A stretch of DNA of 64,000 nt, from positions 82,626 through 146,625 of the forward strand of contig UQTU01000004.1 of NCBI GenBank assembly GCA_900544135.1. Direction: 5' to 3'. Below the pieces are notes generated by a model, which was not told the origin of the DNA, made no database searches, and was given only the letters and a program-made list of their open reading frames with translations. Position numbers and translations under genes: made by a program. The DNA is from an uncultured Collinsella sp. GTDB lineage: Bacteria; Actinomycetota; Coriobacteriia; Coriobacteriales; Coriobacteriaceae. Of this stretch, positions 44,193-52,082 are shown in pieces; positions within the stretch are counted from its first letter, which is position 1; each line of letters begins with the position of its first letter.

Positions 44193-44252
44193 GGCGCGGT
44201 CCTGTTTGGGTTTCCGTTAATCATGTTTGATATTGTTCGAAATGGTTTGGAA

Positions 44253-44284
44253 ACCGTTCACGGGCGAAAATTGACCGTTCATAG
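44253..44284 (+). promoter_or_regulatory. Tandem regulatory motif, site 6 (LytTR-like), upstream of lacF
   Basis: ACCGTTCAC and ACCGTTCAT separated by 12 bases (GGGCGAAAATTG), the cleanest copy of the family. It lies 123 bases upstream of the lacF start and reads toward it. Confidence 0.65.
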
Positions 44285-44406
44285 CTTGAAATTATGTTTT
44301 GCGTTGTTCTTTTTTGTTTGAATGTTAATGTTTCTGCCATACAGAACGCAGCGCGTATGCCCGGACGCGATGCTCTCCATTGGTTCATATGTGAAAGGAA
44401 CGCAAT

Positions 44407-44745
44407 ATGGCAACCAAAGAAGAAATCTCGATGGTTGGATTCGAGATCGTCGCATACGCAGGTGACGCCCAGACCGATCTGCTTGCAGCGCTCGATGCTG
44501 CTCGCGAGGGTGATTTTGAGAAGGCCGAGCAGCTGCACAAGGATGCCAGCGATGCGCTCATCGGTGCCCACGACACGCAGACCAAGCTGCTTTCGCAGGA
44601 GGCCGGCGGCGGCGAGATGGAGATGACCTTCATCATGGCTCACGCTCAGGACACTCTCATGACCACTATGATTCTGGAGAAGCAGACCCGCTTTACCATC
44701 GATGCCTACAAGCGCATCGCCGAGCTCGAGGCCAAGCTCGCCTAA
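44407..44745 (+). CDS. lacF: PTS lactose-family EIIA component
   Basis: 112 residues, all-helical. The phosphorylated His79 and metal-type Asp82 are in MAHAQDTLMT, as in LacF/CelC. It is a single-gene transcript with its own terminator. Because none of the three EIICB proteins has an EIIA domain, and no other lactose-type EIIA is in the window, this subunit probably feeds all of them. GAAAGG lies upstream of the ATG. Confidence 0.93.
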   Translation: MATKEEISMVGFEIVAYAGDAQTDLLAALDAAREGDFEKAEQLHKDASDALIGAHDTQTKLLSQEAGGGEMEMTFIMAHAQDTLMTTMILEKQTRFTIDAYKRIAELEAKLA

Positions 44746-44773
44746 CGAGCCCGCACAACCAAGTCCCCTTCCA

Positions 44774-44813
44774 AAAGCTCTGCCGCAAACTCGCGACAGG
44801 GCTTTTTCTTTTT
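44774..44813 (+). terminator. Intrinsic terminator after lacF
   Basis: AAAGCTCTG and CAGGGCTTT pair with one T-G, ending TTTTTCTTTTT. Confidence 0.75.
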
Positions 44814-44872
44814 ACCCGGCACTTGGGGACGTTCCTTATCTGCCGCAGTTAGGGACACTCCTGCCATGCATT

Positions 44873-44903
44873 TGATCCTTTGAGGATGGAAGAAAACGGG
44901 TTA
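44873..44903 (+). repeat. 31-base dispersed repeat, diverged copy
   Basis: TGATCCTTTGAGGATGGAAG begins a copy related to 27164 and 49075. As at 27164 it stands about 37 bases before the MITE-like element, so the mobile or duplicated unit may be about 220 bases. This and the element at 44941 fill the 465-base gap after lacF. Confidence 0.5.
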
Positions 44904-44940
44904 TTAGGTTTGCTGCGGTGCCGACTCGGCCTGTCGGTTA

Positions 44941-45094
44941 CAAAACTATGCCGGTTTACTACGATGATTCGCATTCTTTCAACTATGGAAAGAACGGCGT
45001 TATCAAAGCCGCAGGTAGAAAGCTTGTCATTTTCTGCTAATAGCAAATGTGGTCGGTCCTATCGGTTTTATCGTAGTAAACCAGCATAGTTTTG
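44941..45094. mobile_element. 154-bp MITE-like element, copy B
   Basis: Ends (44941-44965 and 45070-45094) are 25-base inverted repeats matching at 24 positions, starting CAAAACTATGCCGG. Exactly the same length as copy A at 27232; the interior shares the GCCGCAGGTAGA core and GTGGTCGG. Confidence 0.7.
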
Positions 45095-45210
45095 AAATGG
45101 CACTATTCGACTAGCAGCGTTATGGAGCTTCTGCACGCCCTCCCGTTCGGTTTTTCGCTGGGTGGGTATACTTCCATCCGCAATACAGGCCGGAATAAGG
45201 AGGTATCCAA

Positions 45211-46224
45211 ATGCCGGGCAACGGATTGATTCAAAAGGGAGACGCGCACGAGATGACTCATGGGCGTCCTGTCCAGATAACCGAGCACACGACGGTAACC
45301 GAGCTGCAGCCCAGCCTGTCCGATGTCGTGTGCGCAAACAAAAAACTGCAGATTGGCTTTATCGTTGCGCTCGTGGTACTGGCGCTGTTGTCGGGCTTTG
45401 TAGCTCGTCCGCATTTTGCCGATACCAAGACCTGGGACTCCACCATCGAGGTCATCGATCAAAAGAAGGGCAATGTTTTGGCGCTCACGACCTCGTGCGT
45501 CGCCCTATCTGCGGGTATCACTGCGCTGCCGGGCGATACGGGAACGCCAGTTGCCGAGCAGCTCGCGCAGCTTTCAGGCAACCTTGGTATCGTGCTTGCC
45601 GTGCTCTACCTAGAGAAATATTTGCTCACGATTTTGTGGTCGGTTGGCTTGGGCATCTTAATCCCGTTTGCGTTGGTACTCTTTGCGGTGTCGCTCGGCA
45701 TTCACGGGCGCTGGAGTACGAGCACGGTCATTCGCCGCGTGGCAACGCGTGTGCTGGTGGTTGCCGTGATCGGCATGGCGCTCGTGCCCGCGAGCGTATG
45801 GGTGTCGCAAAAGGTCGATGAAACGTATCGCGTTAGCATCGAGGCGGCCGAGCAAAAGGCGGCCGACGCTGCGAGCGCGGCAGATAGCGATAGCTCCAAA
45901 ACAAGCAAGAAAAAGACCGAGTCCACAGAGTCCAAGAACGTGCTTGAGCAGCTTGCCGACGGTGCCTCGGGTCTCGTCACGTCGGTGACCAGCGGCGCCA
46001 AGCAGATGACCGATGAAATTGTGCGGCAGGTGACCGATCTGATCGAAGGCGTCATCGTGATGATCGTGACCTCGTGCGTGATTCCATTGCTGGTGCTCGT
46101 GGCGTTCCTGTGGCTGGGACACGTACTGCTGGGGATCGATATTTCCGGCCCGGCGAACTATTTGACGGGCCGCTTTCTGAGTGCTCCGTCCAAGCACGCC
46201 AAAAAGGGTGGGCAGTCCGAGTAG
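45211..46224 (+). CDS. Polytopic membrane protein, unknown
   Basis: 337 residues, AAGGAGG before the ATG. Hydrophobic segments at about residues 48-66, 128-168 and 180-200, then a long Ala/Ser/Lys/Glu-rich soluble stretch (about 205-265) that could be a coiled coil, and a final pair of helices around residues 285-312. No catalytic motif seen. It has its own terminator. Not obviously part of the lac pathway. Confidence 0.7.
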   Translation: MPGNGLIQKGDAHEMTHGRPVQITEHTTVTELQPSLSDVVCANKKLQIGFIVALVVLALLSGFVARPHFADTKTWDSTIEVIDQKKGNVLALTTSCVALSAGITALPGDTGTPVAEQLAQLSGNLGIVLAVLYLEKYLLTILWSVGLGILIPFALVLFAVSLGIHGRWSTSTVIRRVATRVLVVAVIGMALVPASVWVSQKVDETYRVSIEAAEQKAADAASAADSDSSKTSKKKTESTESKNVLEQLADGASGLVTSVTSGAKQMTDEIVRQVTDLIEGVIVMIVTSCVIPLLVLVAFLWLGHVLLGIDISGPANYLTGRFLSAPSKHAKKGGQSE

Positions 46225-46258
46225 CTAAAACAGCTGTATATACCGGGGAATACCGCCG

Positions 46259-46297
46259 AAGGGCGGCCGAGACACGTTCTTGGCCGCCCTTTTGTTT
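46259..46297 (+). terminator. Intrinsic terminator after the membrane protein gene
   Basis: AAGGGCGGCC and GGCCGCCCTT pair around a 13-base loop, followed by TTTGTTTGTT. Confidence 0.85.
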
Positions 46298-46328
46298 GTT
46301 GAACACATGGTCGCTACGTCCGCGCCCG

Positions 46329-46360
46329 GCTCAAACGGTCAGCAATCATCCGTGAACGAT
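46329..46360 (-). promoter_or_regulatory. Tandem regulatory motif, site 7 (LytTR-like), upstream of lacA
   Basis: Plus-strand GCTCAAACGGT at 46329 and CCGTGAACGAT at 46350, 21 bases apart, 172 bases before lacA. Confidence 0.5.
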
Positions 46361-46361
46361 A

Positions 46362-46417
46362 TTTGTTCAAAAAAGAACAAAGATAAACAAATAGTTGTTG
46401 CAGTTACTGTTCGAATG
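46362..46417. promoter_or_regulatory. lacA upstream palindrome and candidate DeoR box
   Basis: TTTGTTC-AAAAAA-GAACAAA (46362-46381) is a perfect palindrome. GTTACTGTTCGAATG at 46403-46417 matches the box at 28706 at 14 of 15 positions. Direct and inverted TGTTC/GAACA elements continue to 46439. The pattern fits LacR/DeoR-type operators with several half-sites. Confidence 0.55.
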
Positions 46418-46531
46418 TGTTCAAATAAACATGAACAGTGAAGAACCGCACATTCAGATGCCCGGACCTGAACGCGATTCAACACTTCCAAACAGAAACT
46501 ACGCACCTGCGTATCTCTCAAGGAGGATGTC

Positions 46532-46960
46532 ATGAGAGTTGTAATCGCTTCCGATGCCGACGGTATGTCGATGAAGGAGTCCATCAAGGAGATGCTCATC
46601 GCCGACGGTCACGAGGTCGTCGACTATTCCGAGACCCCTGCCGCGGACTTTGTCGATTCCGCGACCGCCGTTGCCAAGGACCTGCTGGAGCACAAGGATT
46701 CCCAGGGCTTCGCATTCGATAAGTACGGCGTCGGCTCCTATATGGCCGCCGTCAAGATCAAGGGCATGGTCGTCGCCAACATTTCCGACGAGCGTTCCGC
46801 CTACATGACCCGCGAGCACAACGGCTCGCGCATGGTCACCATGGGCCCGGGCGTTGTGGGCACCGAGGTCGCCAAGAAGATCGCCCGCGAGTTCCTGCGC
46901 GCCCAGTACGCCGGCGGCCGTCACCAGATCCGTGTCGACATGCTCAACAAGATGGCCTAA
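46532..46960 (+). CDS. lacA: Galactose-6-phosphate isomerase subunit LacA
   Basis: 142 residues, RpiB/LacAB family. LacA and LacB together convert galactose-6-phosphate to tagatose-6-phosphate. The start MRVVIASDADGMSMKESI is LacA-like, and the usual RpiB Cys region reads YGVGSYMAAVK, without the catalytic Cys, as expected for LacA. AAGGAGG precedes the ATG. First gene of lacA-lacB-lacC. Confidence 0.9.
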   Translation: MRVVIASDADGMSMKESIKEMLIADGHEVVDYSETPAADFVDSATAVAKDLLEHKDSQGFAFDKYGVGSYMAAVKIKGMVVANISDERSAYMTREHNGSRMVTMGPGVVGTEVAKKIAREFLRAQYAGGRHQIRVDMLNKMA

Positions 46961-47023
46961 CGAGAGCCACCGAGAACTCGAACTTCTACCTCAACTTGTG
47001 AATTCAGACGAAAGGACGTTCTG

Positions 47024-47548
47024 ATGAAGAAGACCATCGCAATCGGTTGCGACCATATCGTTACGGACGAGAAGATCTATCTGGCCGACCGCCTGGAGCA
47101 GGCTGGCTACAAGGTGCTCGACTGCGGCACCTACAGCCACACCCGTACGCACTATCCCATCTACGGTAAGGCCGTGGGCGAGGCCGTTGCCAGCGGCAAG
47201 GCCGACTTTGGCGTGGCCCTGTGCGGCACCGGCATCGGCATCACCAACGCCGCCAACAAGGTTCCCGGCGCCCGCTGCGCCCTGGTCCGCGATATGACCT
47301 CTGCCCTGTATGCCCGTCGCGAGCTCAACGCCAACATCGTGGGCTTTGGCGGTAAGATCACCGGCGAGTTCCTGATGGCCGATATCATGCTTGCCTTCCT
47401 GGAGGAGCCCTACGACAAGACTCCCGAGCACGATGCCCTGATTGCCAAGATCGATGCCTGCAATAAGGCCGACGCCGAGGCTCAGGCCGACCCGCACTTC
47501 TTTGACGAGTTTCTCGAGAAGTGGGACCGCGGCGAATACCACGACTAA
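47024..47548 (+). CDS. lacB: Galactose-6-phosphate isomerase subunit LacB
   Basis: 174 residues. Has the catalytic-type Cys in ALCGTGIGITNAANK (about residue 67) and the CDHIVTDEKI start. The acidic C-terminal extension (HFFDEFLEKWDRGEYHD) is typical of LacB and absent from RpiB. Separated from lacA by 63 bases with GAAAGGACG before the ATG. Confidence 0.93.
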   Translation: MKKTIAIGCDHIVTDEKIYLADRLEQAGYKVLDCGTYSHTRTHYPIYGKAVGEAVASGKADFGVALCGTGIGITNAANKVPGARCALVRDMTSALYARRELNANIVGFGGKITGEFLMADIMLAFLEEPYDKTPEHDALIAKIDACNKADAEAQADPHFFDEFLEKWDRGEYHD

Positions 47549-47552
47549 GGAG

Positions 47553-47593
47553 GTTCTGGCGTTCTACCGAACGCCAGACCAGTCGACGCTGCG
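47553..47593 (+). ncRNA. Structured RNA element downstream of lacB
   Basis: CTGGCGTTC-TACC-GAACGCCAG followed by a conserved GACCAGTCGACGCTGCG. A copy after lacC (48709) has compensatory changes in the stem and the same loop and tail. Confidence 0.45.
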
Positions 47594-47746
47594 AAGCCAT
47601 CTGGCGGGCGAGTTGCTCTGATAACACTTTTGCTTGCTGAGCTTGGGTGCTTCGTTTTGGCGGTACCTGGCATTCTGCAGCTTTTTAATTGACGGCTCGC
47701 GTTTCTGTGATGGGGCGCGGGCCGGTTTTCTAAACAGGAGTCCAAC

Positions 47747-48682
47747 ATGATTCTGACCGTTACCATGAACCCGTCGATTGATACGCGCTATCAGCTCGAC
47801 AAGCTGATTATCGACGATGTTAACCGCGTGACGCCCGAAAAGACCGCTGGTGGCAAGGGTCTCAACGTGAGCCGTGTGCTGCTGCAGTTGGGCGACGATG
47901 TGCTCGCGACCGGCCTGCTTGGCGGTCACATGGGTGCCTATATGGCCGAGCTCATGGATGCCGATGGCGTCAAGAACGACTTTGTGCCCATTGCCGGCGA
48001 GACGCGCATCTGCCTGAATATTCTGCACGAGGGCAATCAGACCGAGCTGCTGGAGAGCGGCCCGCAGATCGCCCCCGCGGAACTCGAGGCCTTTACGGCC
48101 AAGTTCGCCGAGCTTGCAGCGAAGGCGGACGTTGTGACGCTTTCGGGCTCGCTGCCGCGTGGCGTCGATGCCGGCTACTACGCCGAGCTCGTAAAGATCG
48201 CCGAGGCTGCGGGCGCCAAGGTGCTGCTCGACACCTCGGGTGCATCGCTGGAGGCCGCGCTGGAGTCTAACGCTAAGCCCGAGCTCGTAAAGCCCAACCT
48301 GACCGAGATTAACGGCCTGCTGGGTACGTCCTTTACGACCGACGATGTCGATGCCCTGCGCGAGGCTCTTGCCGCCGACGGCCGCTTTGCCGGTATCCCC
48401 TGGGTTGTCGTTTCGATGGGCGCTGCCGGCTCGGTGGGCTTCCATGAGGGTCGCGCGTTCCGCGCCAAGACGCCCGCGATTGCGGCTGTGAACGCGACGG
48501 GTTCCGGCGACTCGACCATCGCCGGCTTTGCGCATGCCATTGCTGCTGGTGCCGACGACGTCACGGTGCTCAAGACTGCCAATACCTGCGGCAAGCTCAA
48601 CGCCATGGATCCCAAGACCGGCCACCTGGTCATGGACCGCTGGGACGAGATCTACAACAGCGTTGTCGTGACTGAACTTTAG
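47747..48682 (+). CDS. lacC: Tagatose-6-phosphate kinase, copy 2
   Basis: 311 residues, MILTVTMNPSIDTRYQLDKL start, PfkB signatures GGKGLNVSRV and NATGSGDSTIAGF. Gap-free match to copy 1 at 24636. This copy sits with lacAB and thus serves the galactose-6-phosphate route. AGGAG precedes the ATG; a 198-base gap with the structured element separates it from lacB, so it may have its own expression control. Confidence 0.9.
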   Translation: MILTVTMNPSIDTRYQLDKLIIDDVNRVTPEKTAGGKGLNVSRVLLQLGDDVLATGLLGGHMGAYMAELMDADGVKNDFVPIAGETRICLNILHEGNQTELLESGPQIAPAELEAFTAKFAELAAKADVVTLSGSLPRGVDAGYYAELVKIAEAAGAKVLLDTSGASLEAALESNAKPELVKPNLTEINGLLGTSFTTDDVDALREALAADGRFAGIPWVVVSMGAAGSVGFHEGRAFRAKTPAIAAVNATGSGDSTIAGFAHAIAAGADDVTVLKTANTCGKLNAMDPKTGHLVMDRWDEIYNSVVVTEL

Positions 48683-48708
48683 GGTTACGGCGTTTTACCA
48701 AACCTATT

Positions 48709-48750
48709 GGTTCCGCCGTTCTACCGAACGGCGGACCGGTCGACGCTGCG
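48709..48750 (+). ncRNA. Structured RNA element downstream of lacC
   Basis: CCGCCGTTC-TACC-GAACGGCGG plus the tail GACCGGTCGACGCTGCG; the partner of the element at 47553. Stem base pairs differ in both arms together, the loop and tail do not. Confidence 0.45.
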
Positions 48751-48942
48751 CGGGCCGCATTTGGACAATCTGACGTTCAACTTCAAGGGCGCGACCAGAA
48801 GGTCAGCGCCCTTTCGTTTCGCGTCACCTTGTCTCAAATGCGACCCGCTCGCTGTCCGTCCTCTACCTGCGGCGTTGTCTTGCTCCGGATGCGGCAGTTA
48901 GGGACGTTCCTTTTCTGCCGGCAGTCTGGGATATTCCTTGGG

Positions 48943-49013
48943 GTAGTCATTGGGGACGCTCTTTAATGACTAGTCGTTTAAGAACGCCCCTTAAGAATGA
49001 CCCCAATGACTAC
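48943..49013. repeat. 13-bp inverted repeat in the lacC-galT gap
   Basis: GTAGTCATTGGGG (48943-48955) and its exact complement CCCCAATGACTAC (49001-49013). The remaining 423-base gap (48683-49105) holds the RNA element, GGGACGTTCCTT-type short repeats also seen near 44825, the galT terminator and the 31-base repeat; no gene. Confidence 0.5.
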
Positions 49014-49016
49014 ACT

Positions 49017-49059
49017 CAAAAAACGGCGCCCGCCGGCGATGTTGCCGGCGGGCGCCGTT
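49017..49059 (-). terminator. Terminator of galKT
   Basis: A 16-bp perfect stem (49022-49037 with 49044-49059, ACGGCGCCCGCCGGC and complement), with TTTTTT on the minus strand. Confidence 0.9.
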
Positions 49060-49074
49060 GTCTTGAAGACGAAG

Positions 49075-49105
49075 TGATCCGTTTTCCTCCGTCCCCAAGG
49101 GATCA
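49075..49105 (-). repeat. 31-base dispersed repeat, copy B
   Basis: Exact minus-strand copy of 27164-27194, starting in the base right after the galT stop codon. Confidence 0.7.
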
Positions 49106-50734
49106 TTACAGTGAGTCGATAAAGCGCTGTTGGGCGGCGCGGCCGGCTTCGTCCCACTTAAAGACGCCGGCGTTGTCGAGCACGTGGCCAAACACCACGC
49201 CGACCTCCTCGTGCAGGATGTCGATGGCGTTGTCCGCCGTAAGCTCGTCGGCGCGGCGGGCAAAGACGTCCTCGGCCCATGCGGCGTGGCTGCGGCAAAG
49301 GTCGTCGCCCTCGAGCGCACCGGCAAGGTCGTAGCTGGCATCGGTCTTGGCCGCCAACAGGTGCTCACGGACAGCGCCGAGCTCGGGAACCAGGCGCGGC
49401 GGCAAAATGGCCAAGCCCATGACCTCGATCAGGCCGATGTTCTCCTTTTTAATATGGTGATACTCGGCATGCGGGTGGAAAACGCCCAGCGGATGCTCGT
49501 CGGTCGTGATGTTGCAGCGAAGTGCCAGGTAGGCCTCGTAAATCTCGCCACCGGCATTGCCGCGGAAGTCGACGCGGCGGATGACGGGCGTCACGGTGTT
49601 GTGCGCTACGCCGTCGGCCGTGTGCGCGATAACGCCCACAGACTCATCGGTCCACTCGCGCCAGGCGAGGATAATCTTCTCGGCAGCGTCGAGCAACTGG
49701 GCGCGGTCGTGCGAGCGCAGTCGCAGCACCGAAAGCGGCCACTGCAACACGGTACCGCTGACCTGGTCAAAGCCGGGCACGCTAAACTGCGAGACTTCGG
49801 TGGCATGCATCATGGGGAACTCGTGCGCGCCGCCCTGGAAGTGGTCGTGCGACAGAATCGAGCCGCCCACGATGGGCAGGTCGGCGTTGGAGCCGATAAA
49901 GTAGTGCGGGAACAGGTCCACAAAATCGAGCAGGCAGGTCAGCCCCTTGCGGTCGACGTGCATCGGACGATGCTCGGAGCTCATGGCAATGCAGTGCTCG
50001 TTAAAGTACGCGTACGGGCTGTACTGGAAGCCCCAACGCTCGCCGTCGAGCTGGATGGGGATAACGCGCAGATTCTGGCGGGCGGGATGAGCGCCGCCGT
50101 CAGCCGCGGCGGAGCGTCCGGGGTAACCCTCGTTCTCGATGCAGAGCTGGCAGGCGGGATACTTCTCGCCCATGTTCTTGGCTGCACCTGCCGCGGCGAT
50201 ATCGCGCGGGTCCTTCTCGGGTTTGGACAGGTTGATGGTGATTTCAAGATCGCCCCAGTTAGTGGGGGTGCTCCATTTGATGTTGCGCGCGATGGCGGCA
50301 CGGCGCACGTAGCCGGCGTCGCAGCACAGGCCGTAGAACCAGTCGGTCGCGGCGCGGGGCTCGTTGACGCCCATGCGGCCGGTAAACTCGTCAATCACGG
50401 CAGACGGGCGCGGCATGAGCGCGCCCATGATGCGCATGGCGATGCGGTCGCGGCCCGATGCCGTGTCCTCGGCGGCGCCGTTGGCAACAGCCGCCTCGGC
50501 AAGCGCGGCAAGTGTGCCTTCAAGGTCAAAGTTGGGCAGGGTATCGGGGTGCAAGAGCGAGAGTTTCTCGACCTGGAGCGCCCAGGCCATGTCGAGCGCC
50601 GGGCCCGTAGCACCGATGCACTCGAGAATGGTGTTATACGCCCAGATGCGATCGTCCTGGCCGATCATCGATCGGTGGATGGCGTACTCGATCAGGTTCT
50701 GCGCGGCCTCGCGCACGTCAGTCATTACAGCCAT
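49106..50734 (-). CDS. galT: Galactose-1-phosphate uridylyltransferase, class 2
   Basis: Transfers UMP from UDP-glucose to galactose-1-phosphate. 542 residues, the long class found in Firmicutes and Actinobacteria and unrelated in length to the E. coli type. The active-site segment GGSILSHDHFQGGAH and the HNTVTPV region are present. I take the ATG at 50734 (GGGGG 10 bases upstream); an ATG at 50725 overlapping the galK stop (TAATG) is a real alternative. Cotranscribed after galK. Confidence 0.93.
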   Translation of the reverse strand: MAVMTDVREAAQNLIEYAIHRSMIGQDDRIWAYNTILECIGATGPALDMAWALQVEKLSLLHPDTLPNFDLEGTLAALAEAAVANGAAEDTASGRDRIAMRIMGALMPRPSAVIDEFTGRMGVNEPRAATDWFYGLCCDAGYVRRAAIARNIKWSTPTNWGDLEITINLSKPEKDPRDIAAAGAAKNMGEKYPACQLCIENEGYPGRSAAADGGAHPARQNLRVIPIQLDGERWGFQYSPYAYFNEHCIAMSSEHRPMHVDRKGLTCLLDFVDLFPHYFIGSNADLPIVGGSILSHDHFQGGAHEFPMMHATEVSQFSVPGFDQVSGTVLQWPLSVLRLRSHDRAQLLDAAEKIILAWREWTDESVGVIAHTADGVAHNTVTPVIRRVDFRGNAGGEIYEAYLALRCNITTDEHPLGVFHPHAEYHHIKKENIGLIEVMGLAILPPRLVPELGAVREHLLAAKTDASYDLAGALEGDDLCRSHAAWAEDVFARRADELTADNAIDILHEEVGVVFGHVLDNAGVFKWDEAGRAAQQRFIDSL

Positions 50735-51930
50735 GCCGCGTAGGCCCCCTTGTCAGAAATTGCGTAGTGGCGGGCAGAGCCCTCGCCCAGCCAGCCGTTC
50801 ATCTTGGCGATGAAGGTGTCGACCAGGTCGAGCGGCACGAAGGCCTGGATGGTGCCACCAAAGCCGCCACCGTGGATACGGACGGCGCCTCGGCCGTCGA
50901 GCACGTGCTCGGCCAGTGCCAGGGCATACATCGAGGGCTGCTCGGAGCCCAGCTTGGCAACGACATTCTGTAGGTACATGGCAGAGCTGGCGCCGGACTC
51001 GCGCGTCAGGACCAGGAACTGATCGATGTCGCCGGCGTTCAGGGCAGCCCAGCGCTTGTCGACCAGGCCGTTCTCGTACCAGTAGTGAACGGCGCGCAGA
51101 CAGGCGCGGTCGCCCAGCTTGGCGCGCAGCTCGGGGAGCTTGGCGTCAAAGTCGGCAACATCGACCTCGCACAGGCGTTCCTTGCCAAACTCGGCGGCGA
51201 CGTCCTGCATTTCGCGCGGAACGGCGGCGTAGTCGTCGGTGGCGGCCACGTGGTCGGCACCGGCCTTAACGAGCACGAGCGCATAACCGTGATCCTCAAA
51301 GTTGAGCTCGAGCTTCTGGGTTTTAGGCTGAGCCTGGTCCTCAAAGTCCATGTAGGCGAGGCCGCCCAGGCACACAGCGGCCTGGTCCATCAGACCGCAG
51401 GGCTTGCCATAGTAGTTGTTCTCGGTGCGCTGGCTCATCTGGGCGAGTGCGACGGGCTTAATCGCGGGCGCGCCCCAAAGCGTCTCCATAGCGCGGCCGT
51501 ATGCCGCCTCGACAGCAGCGGAGCTCGAAAGACCGCCACCCGAGGGGACGGAGCAGGTAAAGGCGAAGTCGAAACCCTTGGGCTCAACGCCAAGGGCTGC
51601 AATCTCGTGGGCCATTCCGCGCACGAGGCTTGCGGACGTGCCCTTCTCGGACTCCTGAACACCCAGCGTGTCGAGCGTAATCTCAAACGTGGGGTAGCCC
51701 TCGTCGATAACGCGGACCTTGTTGGAGTCGGTTGCCACGGCGATGCCGTCGACGGCTACATCGAGCGATCCGGCGATAACGTGGCCGCCCTCATGATCGG
51801 TGTGATTGCCGCTGATCTCGGAACGCCCGGGCGCGTGCACGTAGAGCACCTGGCGCTCGTCGATGGGGCCAAACTCCTCCTCAAACAGTTTGGTGAGGGT
51901 GGCGAGTATCTTTTCGTCGGGGGCGGTCAT
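50725..51930 (-). CDS. galK: Galactokinase
   Basis: GHMP-family kinase, galactose to galactose-1-phosphate. 401 residues from the ATG at 51930 with AAAGGA upstream. Motifs in order: GRSEISGNHTDHEGG (galactose-binding signature, with Ser-Glu-Ile-Ser in place of the common VNLI), PSGGGLSSSAA (ATP loop) and GGGFGGT near the end. The open frame continues upstream to 52236 but that part crosses the operators and is not coding. Confidence 0.94.
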   Translation of the reverse strand: MTAPDEKILATLTKLFEEEFGPIDERQVLYVHAPGRSEISGNHTDHEGGHVIAGSLDVAVDGIAVATDSNKVRVIDEGYPTFEITLDTLGVQESEKGTSASLVRGMAHEIAALGVEPKGFDFAFTCSVPSGGGLSSSAAVEAAYGRAMETLWGAPAIKPVALAQMSQRTENNYYGKPCGLMDQAAVCLGGLAYMDFEDQAQPKTQKLELNFEDHGYALVLVKAGADHVAATDDYAAVPREMQDVAAEFGKERLCEVDVADFDAKLPELRAKLGDRACLRAVHYWYENGLVDKRWAALNAGDIDQFLVLTRESGASSAMYLQNVVAKLGSEQPSMYALALAEHVLDGRGAVRIHGGGFGGTIQAFVPLDLVDTFIAKMNGWLGEGSARHYAISDKGAYAAWL

Positions 51931-51975
51931 ACGGGTCCTTTCCTTGACGCCGGAGAGACTGGTCCGTGTCATTAT

Positions 51976-51987
51976 GAGTACGTTAAC
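51976..51987. promoter_or_regulatory. gal operator, site 1
   Basis: GAGTACGTTAAC, identical to the sites at 52040 (inverted) and 52163. It lies 46 bases before the galK start. Confidence 0.75.
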
Positions 51988-52039
51988 AATTTTGAGCACC
52001 ACAAACCAGACGTTCGCGGCGCCGCACGTTAAAGGGTAT

Positions 52040-52051
52040 GTTAACGTACTC
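52040..52051. promoter_or_regulatory. gal operator, site 2
   Basis: GTTAACGTACTC, the exact reverse complement of sites 1 and 3; part of TATGTTAACGTACTCATAA. Confidence 0.75.
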
Positions 52052-52082
52052 ATAACACAATGTATCTCCTTTTTTGAGAATC

